Of a DNA stretch of 64,000 bases, positions 12,344-25,360 are shown in pieces. Location of the stretch: assembly GCA_034440575.1 (NCBI GenBank), contig JAOTOL010001435.1:931001-995000 (forward strand). Reading direction: 5' to 3'. The stretch comes from Imbricaverruca yamaguchii (taxonomy: Eukaryota > Arthropoda > Thecostraca > Neoverrucidae). The translations under genes and the position numbers were made by a program. The notes beneath the pieces are model-generated. The model was not told where the DNA came from. It made no database searches and was given only the letters and a program-made list of their open reading frames with translations. Position 1 is the first letter of the stretch; each line of letters starts with the position of its first letter.

Positions 12344-13325
12344 TGACTGACGGAGCATGGGGTGAAGTGCCGCTGGCCGGCTGGAAACTCAATGACTGAC
12401 CGGAGTATGGGGTGAGGTGTCGCTGGCCGACTGTAGACTCAATGACTGACCGGAGTATGGGGTGAGGTGTCGCTGGCCGACTGTAGACTCAATGACTGAC
12501 CAGAGTATGGTGTGAGGTGTCGCTAGCCGACTGTAGACTAACTGACTGACTGGAGTATGAGGTGAGGTGTCGCTGGCCGACTGTAGACTAACTGACTGGA
12601 GTATGGGGTGAGGTGTCGCTGGCCGACTGTAGACTAACTGACTGGAGTATGAGGTGAGGTGTCGCTGGCCGACTGTAGACTAACTGACTGGAGTATGGTG
12701 TGAGGTGTCGCTGGCCGACTGTAGACTAACTGACTGACCGGAGTATGAGGTGAGGTGTCGCTGGCCGACTGTAGACTAACTGACTGGAGTATGGGGTGGG
12801 GGAGGTGCCGCTGGCCGACTGTAGACTAACTGACTGGAGTATGAGGTGAGGTGTCGCTGGCAGACTGTAGACTAACTAACTGACTGGAGTATGAGGTGAG
12901 GTGTCGCTGGCCGACTGTAGACTAACTGACTGGAGTATGAGGTGAGGTGTCGCTGGCCGACTGTAGACTAACTGACTGGAGTATGGTGTGAGGTGTCGCT
13001 GCCAGACTGTAGACTAACTAACTGACTGGAGTATGGTGTGAGGTGTCGCTGCCAGACTGTAGACTAACTAACTGACTGGAGTATGAGGTGAGGTGTCGCT
13101 GGCCGACTGTAGACTAACTGACTGACCGGAGTATGAGGTGAGGTGTCGCTGGCCGACTGTAGACTAACTGACTGGAGTATGAGGTGAGGTGCCGCTGGCC
13201 GACTGTAGACTAACTGACTGACCGGAGTATGAGGTGAGGTGTCATTGGCAGACTGTAGACTCAAGGACTGATCGGAGTATGAGCTGGGGTGCCGCTGGCA
13301 GACTGGAGACTCACGTAGAGACTCA
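12344..13325. repeat. 46-54-bp minisatellite, about 20 copies
   Basis: Core GGTGAGGTGTCGCTGGCCGA, then CTGTAGACTAACTGACTGGA and GTATGA. Length variants differ by 4 bp (ACTGACTGACCGG) or by a duplicated ACTA. The first copies carry CTCAATGACTGACC instead. Confidence 0.95.
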
Positions 13326-13626
13326 TTAACCGGCCGGACTGCGGGGTGAGATGTCGCTGGCGGATCGAGATGGAATAGGGAATCTAACCGGCAGGTTAAT
13401 AAATATATACAGATATCGATGATGACGTAGAAAACAGTTGACACATAACGGTCAATGAAATTGAAATGATAGTGGGTCCTTTCGTACGTACTGTTGAAAC
13501 CATAATTGTTTATCATTGGATCAGGGAAGGGTGCAAAGATTGACCAATACTAGCTATAGCAACACTTGGCTGTGTGGTGCCGAAGTCCCATCTTGGGCTA
13601 TTTGAGAGAATGAAATGCCAGTCGAT

Positions 13627-13713
13627 GAGAATATTCTCAATTGTTGTCTCATTGGATATTCTCAATATTCTCATTGGCTATCTCAGGAAGATAGCCAATG
13701 GAGCTATCTTCCT
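13627..13713. other. overlapping, mutually exclusive hairpins
   Basis: GAGAATATTCTC (13627-13638) is a perfect palindrome. ATTGGCTATCT (13673-13683) pairs with AGATAGCCAAT (13689-13699). AGGAAGATAGC (13685-13695) pairs perfectly with GCTATCTTCCT (13703-13713). The middle arm is shared, so only one of the two stems can form at a time. Confidence 0.85.
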
Positions 13714-13759
13714 TAAATATATTTTAGCAATCGTCAACACGATTATTGTGAATTAGCGA

Positions 13760-15280
13760 AGCACTATGATAAGAACGAAGAATGGAATCGTTCTCCTAAG
13801 CATGCTAATCCCATACCGGCGCTGGAGATTTTCGTCCGTCCTCAACCTGGAGTTTGCCACTTCCCACGTCCAAACCACCTGGGTTGTGAAACTGCGAAAT
13901 TTCCAGACTATCTTCTCATGCATCCTGTCAAATGCAAAAGGCCATACACGTATCAGGAATACCTCCAACGTGAGATTTAGGAACTCGTTTTGTATTATCC
14001 ATAGCTGTTATATTTGTATTGGTGTTGCCGTTTCTGTCGAACTCAAGTTACGCATTGACATATTTTGTATTTTGTGGGCCGAGAAGGTAGCATTCGATAG
14101 GTGGCTATTTGCTTCACCCTCAAGCACCCTGTCTGTACTTAGTGGTATGCTGCTTCAGAAAACTGTTGCTCATCTCGAGAACTAACAATTGGTAATTGTG
14201 TAACACAAGTATATTAACACGAATTAATGTCACCATGCAACCATGATCAGGAACTCTCAACTGGGATTTTCTTTATGCCTTAAAGATGGGGGAAGGACAT
14301 CCGCTGAAGCGTCAAAGTTGCAGCGTGGAAACACCCGATTTGTTACTACTTGAACAGTGCATTGAATAAACTGAAGTCCTACATAATTGTGATCAGTTAC
14401 GGTTCTAGCGAACACTCCTTTCGATGTGCGTAACATGCACAATGTTCAAACATTTCAGGATGCAATGTAAAGTGTGCACTGTGCACTGGACTGTGCGTGC
14501 ATGCACCCAGCCCTGAAATGCATGGCATATTTCCACCATATCCCACACCAACCTTAGCTTGAGGGTCTGACTTCACCACTGAAAGCGTTCAGCATTTATG
14601 GACATGTTGATATCGTTAGCCGACCACCTGGTGGTCTATTAGAGATTTGGGTGGCATTCAAAATGGGGAACATATGTCACCAATTTGCTCGTCCCTATGT
14701 CTGCTTCTATCATATTCTGTGACGGATGGCGGGAGTAGAACATGCACCAAGAGCAAGTCGAATGGTTCATGACGACGCTATATGACCCAGCGGTTGTGTG
14801 CGTCGTAAAAGAACCCAAGGTTCTTCTCCTTTTTCGTATGGTTCATGTATGTTAGATGGTGTTCCTTTAGAGAATAGTGTCCCGAAACCCGCACATTTCA
14901 GTTTCCTCCACAACAGTTAGCGCATCCCGTTCCTCTTTCCGCATTTATAAGTCGACATTCAATAAAAGAGTGATAGCATTGGTCCCGTATTTAAATCTTC
15001 GTAAGAGGAAGTCGGGCGATTGTTTTTCTACGCATAAGCGGTCCGCGAAGGGCATACACCTGACCGCCCTTCTTCGTCTTTACTAGCTCAATCCCGGCAC
15101 TCACTTCCACGTTTTCTCATGCCTAAGAGACAGAATGGATCTTTAGGAACAAAAGAAATGTCGGAATGCATGCCGGAAGAAAGCTCAATGAAATTTTGTG
15201 TGAGAAAGGAATATCTTAATGTTCTCATTTCGGCACTCCGTAGCCAGCCAACGCTAATTCTTATTTCAAAGATGTAGCAG
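13760..15280. other. no recognisable gene
   Basis: AT-rich sequence with short open frames only. One weak module copy lies at 14773. Confidence 0.45.
14773..14818 (+). mobile_element. diverged copy of the short retroposed module
   Basis: CGCTATATGACCC, GCGGTTGTGTGCGTCGTAAA and AGAACCCAA align with the family but are strongly diverged; no flanking repeat was found. Confidence 0.4.
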
Positions 15281-15284
15281 GTAG

Positions 15285-15560
15285 ATGCTATCATCAGAAT
15301 TCGCTTACACTATCTTGCGAGGGGATCAAATGGCGAGGTTTCGAGAAATCAGGGGAGTATCCTCCTGCAGGGATATGATCAAAGTATCCGCACAGGATCA
15401 CGATCTCGTTTGGCACGATCTCGATCGACGGCGATCGCTATATCGCGCCGGAAGTATCCAAGAACAACTTGGAGGCTTGCATCAGAATCTGCGTTTCGTG
15501 CACTTCGATGTTGAGTACATCAATCACTGCTTTGATATCAACGAGTGGCACGTTCTCTAA
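15285..15560 (+). other. unrecognised 91-codon open frame with a GATC-rich core
   Basis: The frame ends RFVHFDVEYINHCFDINEW plus HVL and matches no family I know. About six GATC tetramers fall within 60 bp at 15375-15440. Coding is possible but unsupported. Confidence 0.15.
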
Positions 15561-15899
15561 TTGTTTGAAATAGTCGGTGATTAAATATCACATACGATCG
15601 ATTAGACTTTCGACGATGACAATCAAATCGTTGCACATATGGCAGGCAGAGGTGGATGCGTTGCCCTGCTGCTGTGGGTTTATCTGACCCATGCCTGCCT
15701 GCTCAGTGTGTCGACTGTTGACGGTTACTTATCGCGCTGGTCCGTTGTGTGCGAATCTATTCGCCGCCTGCAGCCTTTGTCCGTCTTAAAAGTCGCATTT
15801 GATATGTTCAAAATATGTATATGTTGCCATATAAATATTCACCAAGCACATTGACCCCAAAACTTCGCTTCGCCATGATGTTCGTTGTGGCAACCAACG

Positions 15900-17680
15900 G
15901 CATGTAACACACGATGATGTTAGTTATCTCTACCACTCGTATGCTGCAACACTCCATATTATCCTTAGGCAAAGCATCCACATTGGCACGACTTAGTGAT
16001 TCAATAGAAATGCGGTGGGTGCTTTCTTAGAATCACATTTTAAAGTTTTCTCTTGGTATTCGATTGGGCACTGCATGATCATCGCAGTCGATACGCCCTT
16101 AAGCCCAAATAACCAACCAATCTTGATATGCGATCCTCACTTATCACTGTTTTCTCTTTCCCTTTGCACCTATCTGGTGGTTGCTCTATTTGTAGCAATT
16201 TTTAGGCTTACATTTGGGCATGCAAAATTATCCCGAGGAAGACGTCTCTGGTGGTATGATTTCAGCCTGTCGAAACCATAAAGATAACATCACGTTTTTC
16301 AAGAAAACAGCAAATTTCACCTGATCATGAACACAGAAACAAACGGGGAACTCGTGGATAACAGTTCGGTAGAATCGGTGGATGGATGTGGATGTGTGTC
16401 GGCAGTATTGGCTGGCTGTGACGCTGCTACGTCACACTCTGGCCTTTCGGTGTGACAACGTCGCAGGACCACGTGGTTTGACGTCACTCGTGACCCGACC
16501 CGGGGTCAGTGGGTCCGACCCGAGGCCAGTGGCGGCAGGTGTCTTTCAGGCTCGCCATCAGATCAAAGTGACACCTTGCGTGACACCAGCTGGTATCAGG
16601 CTCGCCATCATCAGCGCTCCATTCTTACAAAAGGGGGTGCTGGTACCCGATCATGTTGGTTGTATATGGTGTAACCAATAGGGCACGCACCTACCCCGGA
16701 GGTCAGATTAATTTCAGCATATGCGACCATATGCGAGATAATGACATATTTTGTCACGAAAGCAATGTAAGTGAGGGCCGCAAGTTATCCTACAGATGAT
16801 CTAGAGCCTTTCAATGCAAGCCATTTTCATTGAAATTATCTGAACTGTGCAACGTGTGGCTTTTATACCACAACGCAAATGCAGTATGCACTTGGAAATT
16901 AAGTCATTGCAAGGATAATCCTGCTATGCATCTCCTGCTATGAACCAATCACGCTCCTGCTGGGGTGATTCTGCTCAGGTCGGATATAGTCGTTGCTTAA
17001 TTCTGAGGTTGGAAATGGGAGAATCGAACAAGGGTGAAAATATCCTTCCACAGATATGTACCTTGTTGCTTTCTCTCAGAGTACAGATTATTTTTAGAAT
17101 TGGGTTGATGTCGTGAGTGTTCCTGCATGTGTCCGAAATCGCTACCCGTTTTTTCTTGTCAGCTGGGCGGGTGCAAAGAACTATCATAATGAAGTTCACA
17201 GTTTGCGCAAAATATGACAGAACAGTGCAGAATTGGTCGTAAGTCCGCCGGTGTAGAATTGAGCGAGCAGGATGCATGTGTGTGTTTATATGTTTTTTTT
17301 TGTGTCAGTGAAAAGCAGTGTAAGATACAGAAGCATGCACTGAATCGTGTTATGCCTTGGTGTGCATACACGCAAGTTTCTTAAGATTAAGTAATATTTT
17401 AGGGTACTGAACGCACTATTCAGCTGCTGGGTGTCTGAATAGAACGTGGTCATTTTCTTAAACAGTAGGGTGGATGTATAGCGCTTCCAGTGCGGAGTTG
17501 GTGAATAGGAAGGCATGGAGAGAGTCTCTGCATATATAATAACGAGGCTGGCCACGAGTGGGTAATGCTGCCGGATTGAAAGTATGTCGATGCAATCTAT
17601 AGCAAAGTACCTGCATCATGGAAATGTCTGAAAGCAACAGTAGATCATGAGGAAATATAACGGTCGGGAAGTGGCACGAT
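15900..17680. other. no recognisable gene
   Basis: Contains the module at 16065 and a GC-richer patch at 16380-16640 with one TGACGTCA. CGTGACACCAGCTGGTATC in this patch recurs at about 19694, hinting at another dispersed repeat. Confidence 0.4.
16065..16120 (+). mobile_element. short retroposed module, 56 bp
   Basis: Reads TGGGCACTGCATGATC, then GCAGTCGATACGCCCTTAAG and CCCAAATAACCAACCAA. It is flanked by TCTTGGTATTCGAT (16051-16064) and TCTTGATATGCGAT (16121-16134), a 14-bp duplication with two differences. It has the same 5' and 3' ends as the copies at 9666 and 26243. Confidence 0.8.
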
Positions 17681-17689
17681 TTGTGCAGC

Positions 17690-18445
17690 CTCACTGATGA
17701 CAATGCCGGCACTGGTGCCTGGCAATGCCTCACTGATGGCAATATTTCACTGATGGCAATATTTCACTGATGCCTGGCAATATCTCACAGATGGCAATGC
17801 CTCACTGATGCCTGGCAATATCTCACTGATGACAATGCCGGCACTGATGCCTGGCAATGCCTCACTGATGGCAATGTTTCACTGATGACAATGCCGGCAC
17901 TGATGCCTGGCAATACCTCACTGATGGAAATGTTTCACTGATGGCAATGCCGGCACTGATGCCTGGCAATATCTCGCTGATGGCAATGTCTCACTGATGA
18001 CAGTGCCAGTACTGATGCCTGGTAATTCCTCACTGATGATAATTCCTCATTGATGGCAATGCCCACTGATGTCAATTCCTCATTGATGATAATTCCTCAC
18101 TGATGGGGATGCCGGCATTGCTGCCTGGTAATTGCTCACTGATTGCAATGCTGGGACTGATGCCCGGCAATGACCACTGATGATAATTCCTCATTGATAA
18201 TTCCTCATTGATGACAATTCCTCATTGATGACAACTCCTCATTGATGACAATTCCTGACTGATGAAAATTCCTCATTGATGGCAATGTCTCACTGATAGC
18301 AATTCCTCATTGATGGCAGCTCCTCACTGATGGCGATGCTGGCACTGATGCCTAGTAGTGGCTCCCTGATGGCAATTCCTCAATGATGACTATACCTCAC
18401 TGACGGCAATTCCTCATTGATGGTAATTCCTCACTGATGGAATTG
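17690..18445. repeat. composite minisatellite based on CTCACTGATGGCAATG
   Basis: Units of about 15-17 bp (CTCACTGATGGCAATG, CTCATTGATGACAATTC) alternate with a longer GCCGGCACTGATGCCTGGC insert. The array is heterogeneous and drifts from GGCAATGC-type units at the left to TAATTCCT-type units at the right. Confidence 0.9.
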
Positions 18446-18554
18446 CCGGCGTTCCTTGCATCTGTGCGTTTTTTTCTTTGGGAATAATTTTAGAACCCAC
18501 AAGGTCATCGTTGCTCGACGAAACATCTTAAACACAAAGTTGAATAAAAAGAGA

Positions 18555-19015
18555 CCGGATCACGCACGCCGCCGGCACGCCGATCAGAATAGCCCTGCTG
18601 TCGAGGGGAGAGAGCTGAGCTGTGGTGCACCGTCGGACGCAAGTGCAGCCGATGCCCGGTCGGCCCGCGAATTGCTGCCGTCGAGTCGCCCCTCCCTCAG
18701 TGGGTGGTGACCCACCCCTCGCAGAAGACGCGCGGCGGCGGCGTGACCCAGCATTGGATGCGCCGCATCTGCGACAAACAGCTCGGGTCGCGCCGGCGCC
18801 CATTGGTTGACACAGTGCCGTGCGGGCTCCCATTGGTCGGCGCGGCCGCCAACACAATAGGTCGCGCGATCCACGCAAATACGCCCGGGGCGCGCCACTT
18901 GGCTGTCGGTGTGTCAGTCGTCGACGTCGACGCGTCGGAGGGAGCGTGCCGGCCGGTTCCGATGCCGCCCATGTCCCGGCGCTCTCGGCCGTCCAGTATA
19001 AGGTACGTGTCGCTG
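18555..19015. promoter_or_regulatory. CpG-rich island with paired CCAAT boxes
   Basis: Two inverted CCAAT boxes in CCATTGGT context lie at 18802-18806 and 18832-18836, exactly 30 bp apart, a spacing common for NF-Y-driven promoters. A TATAAG precedes a donor-like AAG|GTACGTG at about 18998-19008. This would suit a distal promoter and 5' non-coding exon, possibly of FoxP. No transcript evidence is available. Confidence 0.35.
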
Positions 19016-19016
19016 C

Positions 19017-19195
19017 GCGCCGCCAGTCGCTCTCGTGGCGCCAGTCGCTCTCGTGCCGCCAGTCGCTCTCGTGCCGCCAGTCGCTCTCGTAGCGCCAGTC
19101 GCTCTCGTGGCACCAGTCGCTCTCGTGGTACCAGTCGCTCTCGTGCCGCCAGTCGCTCTCGTAGCACCAGTTGTTCTCGTGGCACCAGTTTCCAC
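19017..19195. repeat. 18-bp minisatellite, about 10 copies
   Basis: Unit GTCGCTCTCGTGGCGCCA. As 18 is six codons, one + frame gives an Arg-Ser-rich peptide (ASRSRG repeats) and one minus frame gives RATGAT repeats. The frame extends only because of the array; I do not call it a gene. Confidence 0.93.
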
Positions 19196-19199
19196 CTAT

Positions 19200-21560
19200 C
19201 GAAGGGTAGAGGTGGCGTGCTTTGAGATTCATTGGTGTTTTTGTTTGTTTGTTTCCATTTTGCTGCATGTCGAGTTTATTGTAATACGCGGTTCTTTTGG
19301 TGTGCGGTTGCTTTGGCAAGACCGTCCTGAATGTAATCAGATCTTGCACCATTGTTGATGTGAACATTACAGGACGTGATGCTCCTTTGAGAGCTATTGC
19401 TGCTGCATGCAGCCAAGCGTATGAATGCTTTTCGGTAGCACATGCTATACAAAATCGTGCTTCGTTATATTATCTAACACCTATAAGCTGCGATATTTTA
19501 TGCCATCTCGCATTTATTCATGGTATATCGTGCTAGGAGGAGCCAGTCTTGAGTTCAGTAAGTTATATTTCTCAACATATATATTCACATAGTTTTTCAC
19601 AAATGTAGTTGCTTTGTAGTATTGTCAAACTTGTAACAACAAAAATAGAATACAGTAATCATTTATTCATCAATATTGATGGTCATAATACCTTACGTGA
19701 CACCAGCTGGTATCTAGCGATCTGACACCATCTAGTGCTGCGTGTCGCTAACTGTATGTTGGTACTGACGTAGCTAAAGTGTTCAAATTTCAATGTCATT
19801 GACAAGCCTGACATATACCACGAATATAAAACGCGTTGAATGTGTACTAGATATACTTGAAAACTTCAATTAACAGCGATATGTGTTCTCCTTTTAAATA
19901 TAACGATAATTATTGGACAACACTGCGAGCTTTTTTCCACTTGAATGCTTTCACGATACGAGTGCTGTTTTTTTTTTCAGTGGAGTGCCATCACGACTCA
20001 AGTGCTACTCCATCGAAATCGCTTGCTATAATTTTTCCGATTATTTTCTTTACAGGAGCATGATTCAGATGTCACCAACATGCGTATTGTAGTAGAAGGG
20101 GAAATACTGAGGTTGTCATCAAGGAAGTATCCATACTATAATTTGATCGTGATTGAGGACGGAATTAACACGCACCGTCGGGGGGGGGGTTATGCCCTCT
20201 ATGGTTTTTCAGCCATAACGGGAAAACAGGGAATGGCAACGCCTTAAGACTTTCAGTACCTTTTCCTTAATAACTTTTGCGTTTGAAGCAAACATTAGAA
20301 TGTCATATATTGTAAGCTTATTGACCTAGCTCTGACCAAAGAGGATTCACACCAAAAATGTTTGGGGATCGATAGCACATACACATGAAGAGACATCGAA
20401 ATGAAAATTGCTTGGTGAGTGCAATTTGGCACAATCATCAAAACGTATACTGGTTGAGATCAAGTCAGCGACCTGGGATCACGGCCAATTTTGAGCCAAT
20501 TTTCCTATTTTTGTAATTTGCATTCTCTCCTAGCATCATTTTTACTTTGCAATGCATGTAGAAGCATCAGGAGAAGTTCCTTACATAATTTATTTGTGCA
20601 ATTTGTGATCAACATTTTGGCTTCTAAATTTTTTTCCAAAACAGACCATCTTTTGGATCCTATTCGTGAAAAGCGTTCGGATGGTACCTCGCTCGCTTTT
20701 TGGGCAACACTTCGTTTAAATTAGACAGGGGACATTAAATTATTCATCTACGAGACGATGTGTGTATCTGACCGGAATGACGGCGACTGTTAAGGTAACA
20801 TTTTTGCCATGGAGACATTTCGAGAACACGTCGAAGACTATATTATCGATCTCTATGTTACCTGAGAACGGTTCTCACTTAAAAAAAAGTGCTTACACTT
20901 TTATCCGAAAGAATCACGAAGTCCTGTCTCCACGGAATGATGGATGTAGCTCATATTTCCAGGAAAATTACCTTTCCCAATTTAGCATGTGTGGCTTGAG
21001 GTTCGCTTCATTGATTTGCAATGTGATATAATTTCCTTTGTTCTTCCTTCTAGCAAGCGGCTCAGGACTTTCTAAATGAAAACTGAGCTGAAATGCATCG
21101 ATAATTGATAGATCCGCGCTTCAAGTCACCAGGCACGCCTCGAAGTGGTTCTAACTTTAACCGAAACCGTGTCAAAGCTTGTTCAGTTACCTTTCAGATA
21201 AAGAAGAAAAACATTTGAAACAGACTCGTATTTGCGTTGCTTAGTTCATATACTCAGTCCACCGGATGTGTGCAACAAACATAAGTTGCTATTAAGCCAA
21301 TGAATCCAGATATATAATGGAATGATCTGGAATTTTGCGCCATCCCGTGCAGGCGGTGAGGAAAACAAAGTTGACGTGCTCTGACAATACTTAGAATCAT
21401 CACTACTGTGCGTGGGCACTCGATACACCATAAAGCTTCCGAGCATCCTCCTGTTCTCCAGTGAGCCTCGTAATAGTTTGCCCACGGCTGGATAAGCGTA
21501 CGTTTGGGTTAGGCTACGGCTTAATGATTATCACGAATAAGTGTTGACATGTCTCGAAAA
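19200..21560. other. no recognisable gene
   Basis: AT-rich DNA with a short TTTG run at 19235-19255 and a G-run at about 20180. Nothing else recognised. Confidence 0.5.
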
Positions 21561-21568
21561 GTTGCTTG

Positions 21569-21570
21569 TA

Positions 21571-21613
<43 letters not shown>

Positions 21614-21824
21614 GTCTGTATCTCTGTCTGCATGTGTTGTCACGCACTACCGAGCCGGGGTGAGATCCCTCTGGAGCAATGTTCGCTGTTCGATCTGTCA
21701 TATATGACGGTCGGTCTGTCTGTCTGTCTCTCAGTCTGTCTCTCTGTTTGTCTCTCTGTATGTCTCTCTGTTTGTCCCTCTGTCTGCATTTGTTGTCACG
21801 CACTACTGAGCCGGGGTGAAGTTC
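21569..21824. repeat. TGTC microsatellite inside a duplicated unit
   Basis: TCTGTC/TGTC tracts at 21569-21633 and 21710-21785 are each followed by the same sequence (TGTTGTCACGCACTACCGAG, then CCGGGGTGA). The unit of about 158 bp is thus present twice. Confidence 0.85.
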
Positions 21825-22334
21825 AACTAGAACATATGTATGGCATAAATGGTGTTGCGTGATTCATTTCATGTAGGACCAGTTTCAACGATAGAATCTG
21901 AGGCAGATGATATGGCAACATGGTGGGGAACGTGCGATGAATTTGAGGTGCTCTCTGTTTCTCGCAAACCCAACACTTCTGTCCTGCAGTATGCATCTCT
22001 CGATGCGTAAAATTTCATGCAAGGCATATATCCAAGTGAAGGTGATTTGCGTTGTGGAATCCATACAGCATCATGATTGAAGTGTCTGCGAGGCCTTTTA
22101 GTTCTCTCCTTATGCAAGTATTTGATACACATAATGGAAAAAGTGAAGGAGCGCGTGGCCATAAGCAAATTTGGATTTGAAGACGAAAAAGGAAGGGGAA
22201 GTTTGTCTACGGACACTTTATGGCACCTGCCACGGATATCATCAAACATAAATGCAGTCTGTTGATGGGTGTTGATAAGCCCTCTCGGATATCAAGAGGA
22301 AAAGATTGTAATAGGAAACTAATACGCTTGACTG

Positions 22335-22433
22335 ACAAGGCTTGATCGCCGGCATACTCACAATAATATATCACCGTAACTACTTACTGTGGCATCCCAT
22401 CACGAGTACGATATACCAGCGATCAAGCCTTGT
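22335..22433. other. inverted repeat, 17/18 bp, loop 63 nt
   Basis: ACAAGGCTTGATCGCCGG at 22335-22352 pairs with CCAGCGATCAAGCCTTGT at 22416-22433 with one mismatch. Related TCAAGCC strings recur at about 22488 and 22553. It may be a small terminal-inverted-repeat element remnant; no target duplication identified. Confidence 0.5.
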
Positions 22434-22849
22434 TAATCCAGGCGAAATATCTGATGATCGATACCTTTTCCTACCGATGTCCGAGCCGTCAAGCCTTTAC
22501 CTATGAACTTCTGGTATTACCTTACCTGAGGAAAGGCACCCGCAATGCCCTTGTCAAGCCATGTCAGAACCATCAATTTGAATAGTTACTCAACAGAACA
22601 TGATGAATATTGCCCACCAGGCGAACCAGTGTTTTGAAGGGATTATCCAACCTTCTAACGTGCTGGTGCCAGTGGTCGATGACAATGCGATAAGCTTGGG
22701 TCCCAGGGAAAACGTATAATTATTCCGTTTAGATACAGCTTGAACTGCTTCCAGTCGTAAAAGCATTGCAGTTGCTTCCTGACCCGATCGAGAAAGAGCT
22801 TGGCACATGTCCGGAAAACTTTAGCTTCGATTTGGGTCGGTTCTGCATG

Positions 22850-24250
22850 ATGGTGGTGGTGGTGGTGGTTAGAACACCAGATATGCTTAACCCACAATGC
22901 TTGTATCGTGCTTTGCCACGTAGGTCGACACAAGAACGGAGAAACGTTTTCTCTTGCGCTATGTTAGAAACACACTTGGACGAGCGCCCTTAAGCTCAAA
23001 ACAAACAACAGGACATACGTTTTTTATTTCAAATATCATTTCTTCTTGTTTTATCCATGCGTATTGCGAAGGAAGGAATTGCTGAGTTGGATACAGTATT
23101 TCCCACTGTGGCTACTAGTGGCCGTAGCGGGAATGTTTCTTATTGCTTCAATCCTGGTGGTCTTTATGCTTGGTGTTCGTGGCGATATAATTCACTGTTT
23201 GAATGCATATTCGAATTGCTATCACTACAGCCATATCATTTATATCGACTTTATTCAATATATCCAATACATTAACAATTGCGAGCCGGTGCCACGCTTA
23301 TAGTAAATAGTAGTGGTCCTCTGGCGGCTGGCTGGCAAGGGGAGGGAGCTTTCAATAGGAAATGAAGGTATGGCGGGGAAAAGACATATGAGGGTGCAAT
23401 GCGTGCGTATTCTACAGTTTGCAGGATGGGAGGGGATTTCGATATGGTGCACCATCGAGAGAGACATGACCATAGAAATTAAGAACAGAACTTTAGACAC
23501 CCAATGCATAAAACCATCGATACAGCCGAACACGTTGTACATGCATGCATTGCCATGTTGCGAGTATGAAGATGTGCGTATGTGTAGCTTGGATTAGCCC
23601 TTGTGTAGGATGTACGCATGTGTAACTTAAATTAGCCCTTGTGGACATTCCCATTGATATTGACTTTCTACTGAGCAACGTCTGCAGCCTTCTGTGGGAG
23701 GCTAGGTAGCTAACCGTCCCCGCATGTTGGCTCTTCGAGGTGCTGCATATGCACCTGCCTGCTCCTCGGGCGATTGGAAGTAAACATAGTTGGGAGGATG
23801 AGGTTACTTTGCAATTGCGGCATTCCACACTATACCACGTGCATCTACTGCTGAAGTTCAAAAATTGTGTGGGTATTGGAGTAACTTAGTTTGGTTCGCT
23901 ATCATGTTCTAGGGTTCATGGCTCCCAGGACATTATATTTGACATTGGCTCTGCGATTCTGTTAGTAAAGAAACAGCCTGTAGGGATGGCCCTGGCTCTT
24001 GCAACTTTTGTCCACATTTTTAGGACGTCTGCCGTAGAGGCAGTTGTGCATCCAGCATTCCCTGCTCCTACTCCTATACTCCGCACTCTACGCCAGGATG
24101 ATTGACCCTTGGCGGGTGCTTGCAGATCTGCGATGGGCACTGCTTGAGTTACCAATCATGACTTTTGGAGCCAAGGGTCACGTTGTCTACTGGCAGATAC
24201 ACCATTATGGCTGAATTATAATTTTGAAATTGAAGCATCTGCAAGTGCGT
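22850..24250. other. no recognisable gene; small local duplication
   Basis: A GTG run at 22851-22868 and a 40-bp duplication at 23572-23645 (units ending TTAGCCCTTGTG) are the only structures noted. Confidence 0.45.
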
Positions 24251-24469
24251 GCCTGGCACTATTGAAGACAGTGATAGCGAGGGTTGTCTCGCAACTTGTT
24301 ATCCTTAAACCGACCGTAGCCTGGCTTACTGTGCAGCATCCAACAGCGCTGGGCTGAGTCAGACCAACAGCACATCAGACCAAGCGAGCGTCCGATATAC
24401 CTGATTGGCACCCGACTGTACCTACCGTCAGGAGTGAGTGTGTGTGTGTGAGCTGCTTTTGATGTGTGA

Positions 24470-25075
24470 TCAAAGCGGCGATCGGCCGACAGCCGTACGC
24501 CGGCGCTGTGAGCGGTGCCGACCGGCGCCTCCATCCGGCCGGCACGCCGATTGCATCTGTTTATCAGTTGGACGCACATGAAAAGAGGGCCACGTTGGTA
24601 TTTATCCCGACGGTAAATGTTTGGCTGCAACGACGCAGGCCGCCTCTGGCCGGTAAACACTTTGCAAGACAAATATAGCGCGCGCCGCGACCGACGGCCA
24701 TGCCGAGGCGCGCGGCAACCGCGCTGGCTGTGCGGCACTGGCGGAGCGTCGGCCGCGCCGAATTTGCCGCGACGGCGGCCGGCGGCCGCGGCAGGGGAGG
24801 GCAGGGGAGGGAGGGGGGGCTGATCGGGTGTCTGGTCGGCGGCTGTGGCACACAAAAGCCGGCGGCGCCCCGCGTCCGTTAATCCGGCTGCATCTCTCTG
24901 CACGCCGGCCACGGTAAATATTTGTCGGCGTGAGGGGAGGCCAGATTGTCGGCTGCGACGCGCCGGGGCCGCCGAGGGGTGCGACCGCGGCCGACTGCTG
25001 GCGTTGGCCGATGCTCTCGGCGTCGATAACGTCGACGGGAGGGTACGCACGCGGCGACGACATGCATACACACAA
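24470..25075. promoter_or_regulatory. CpG-rich island with three forkhead-type sites and a G4 motif
   Basis: The extended motif CGGTAAAYRYTTG occurs three times: GTAAATG at 24613, GTAAACA at 24653 and GTAAATA at 24914. Each is in near-identical context. A G-run string at about 24793-24821 (GGGGAGGGCAGGGGAGGG) could form a G-quadruplex. No coding similarity is seen. Candidate enhancer or promoter by composition and motif recurrence. Confidence 0.35.
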
Positions 25076-25332
<257 letters not shown>

Positions 25333-25360
25333 GCAGCGGCTCGGTGGCCCCGCGGCCGGT

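Noticed and set aside
18528..19367. Arg-Ser-rich protein frame (+) and a 279-codon minus frame
   Set aside because: Driven by an 18-bp tandem repeat and a CpG-rich island. SR-like composition alone is not evidence of a splicing factor, and no RNA-binding domain is present.
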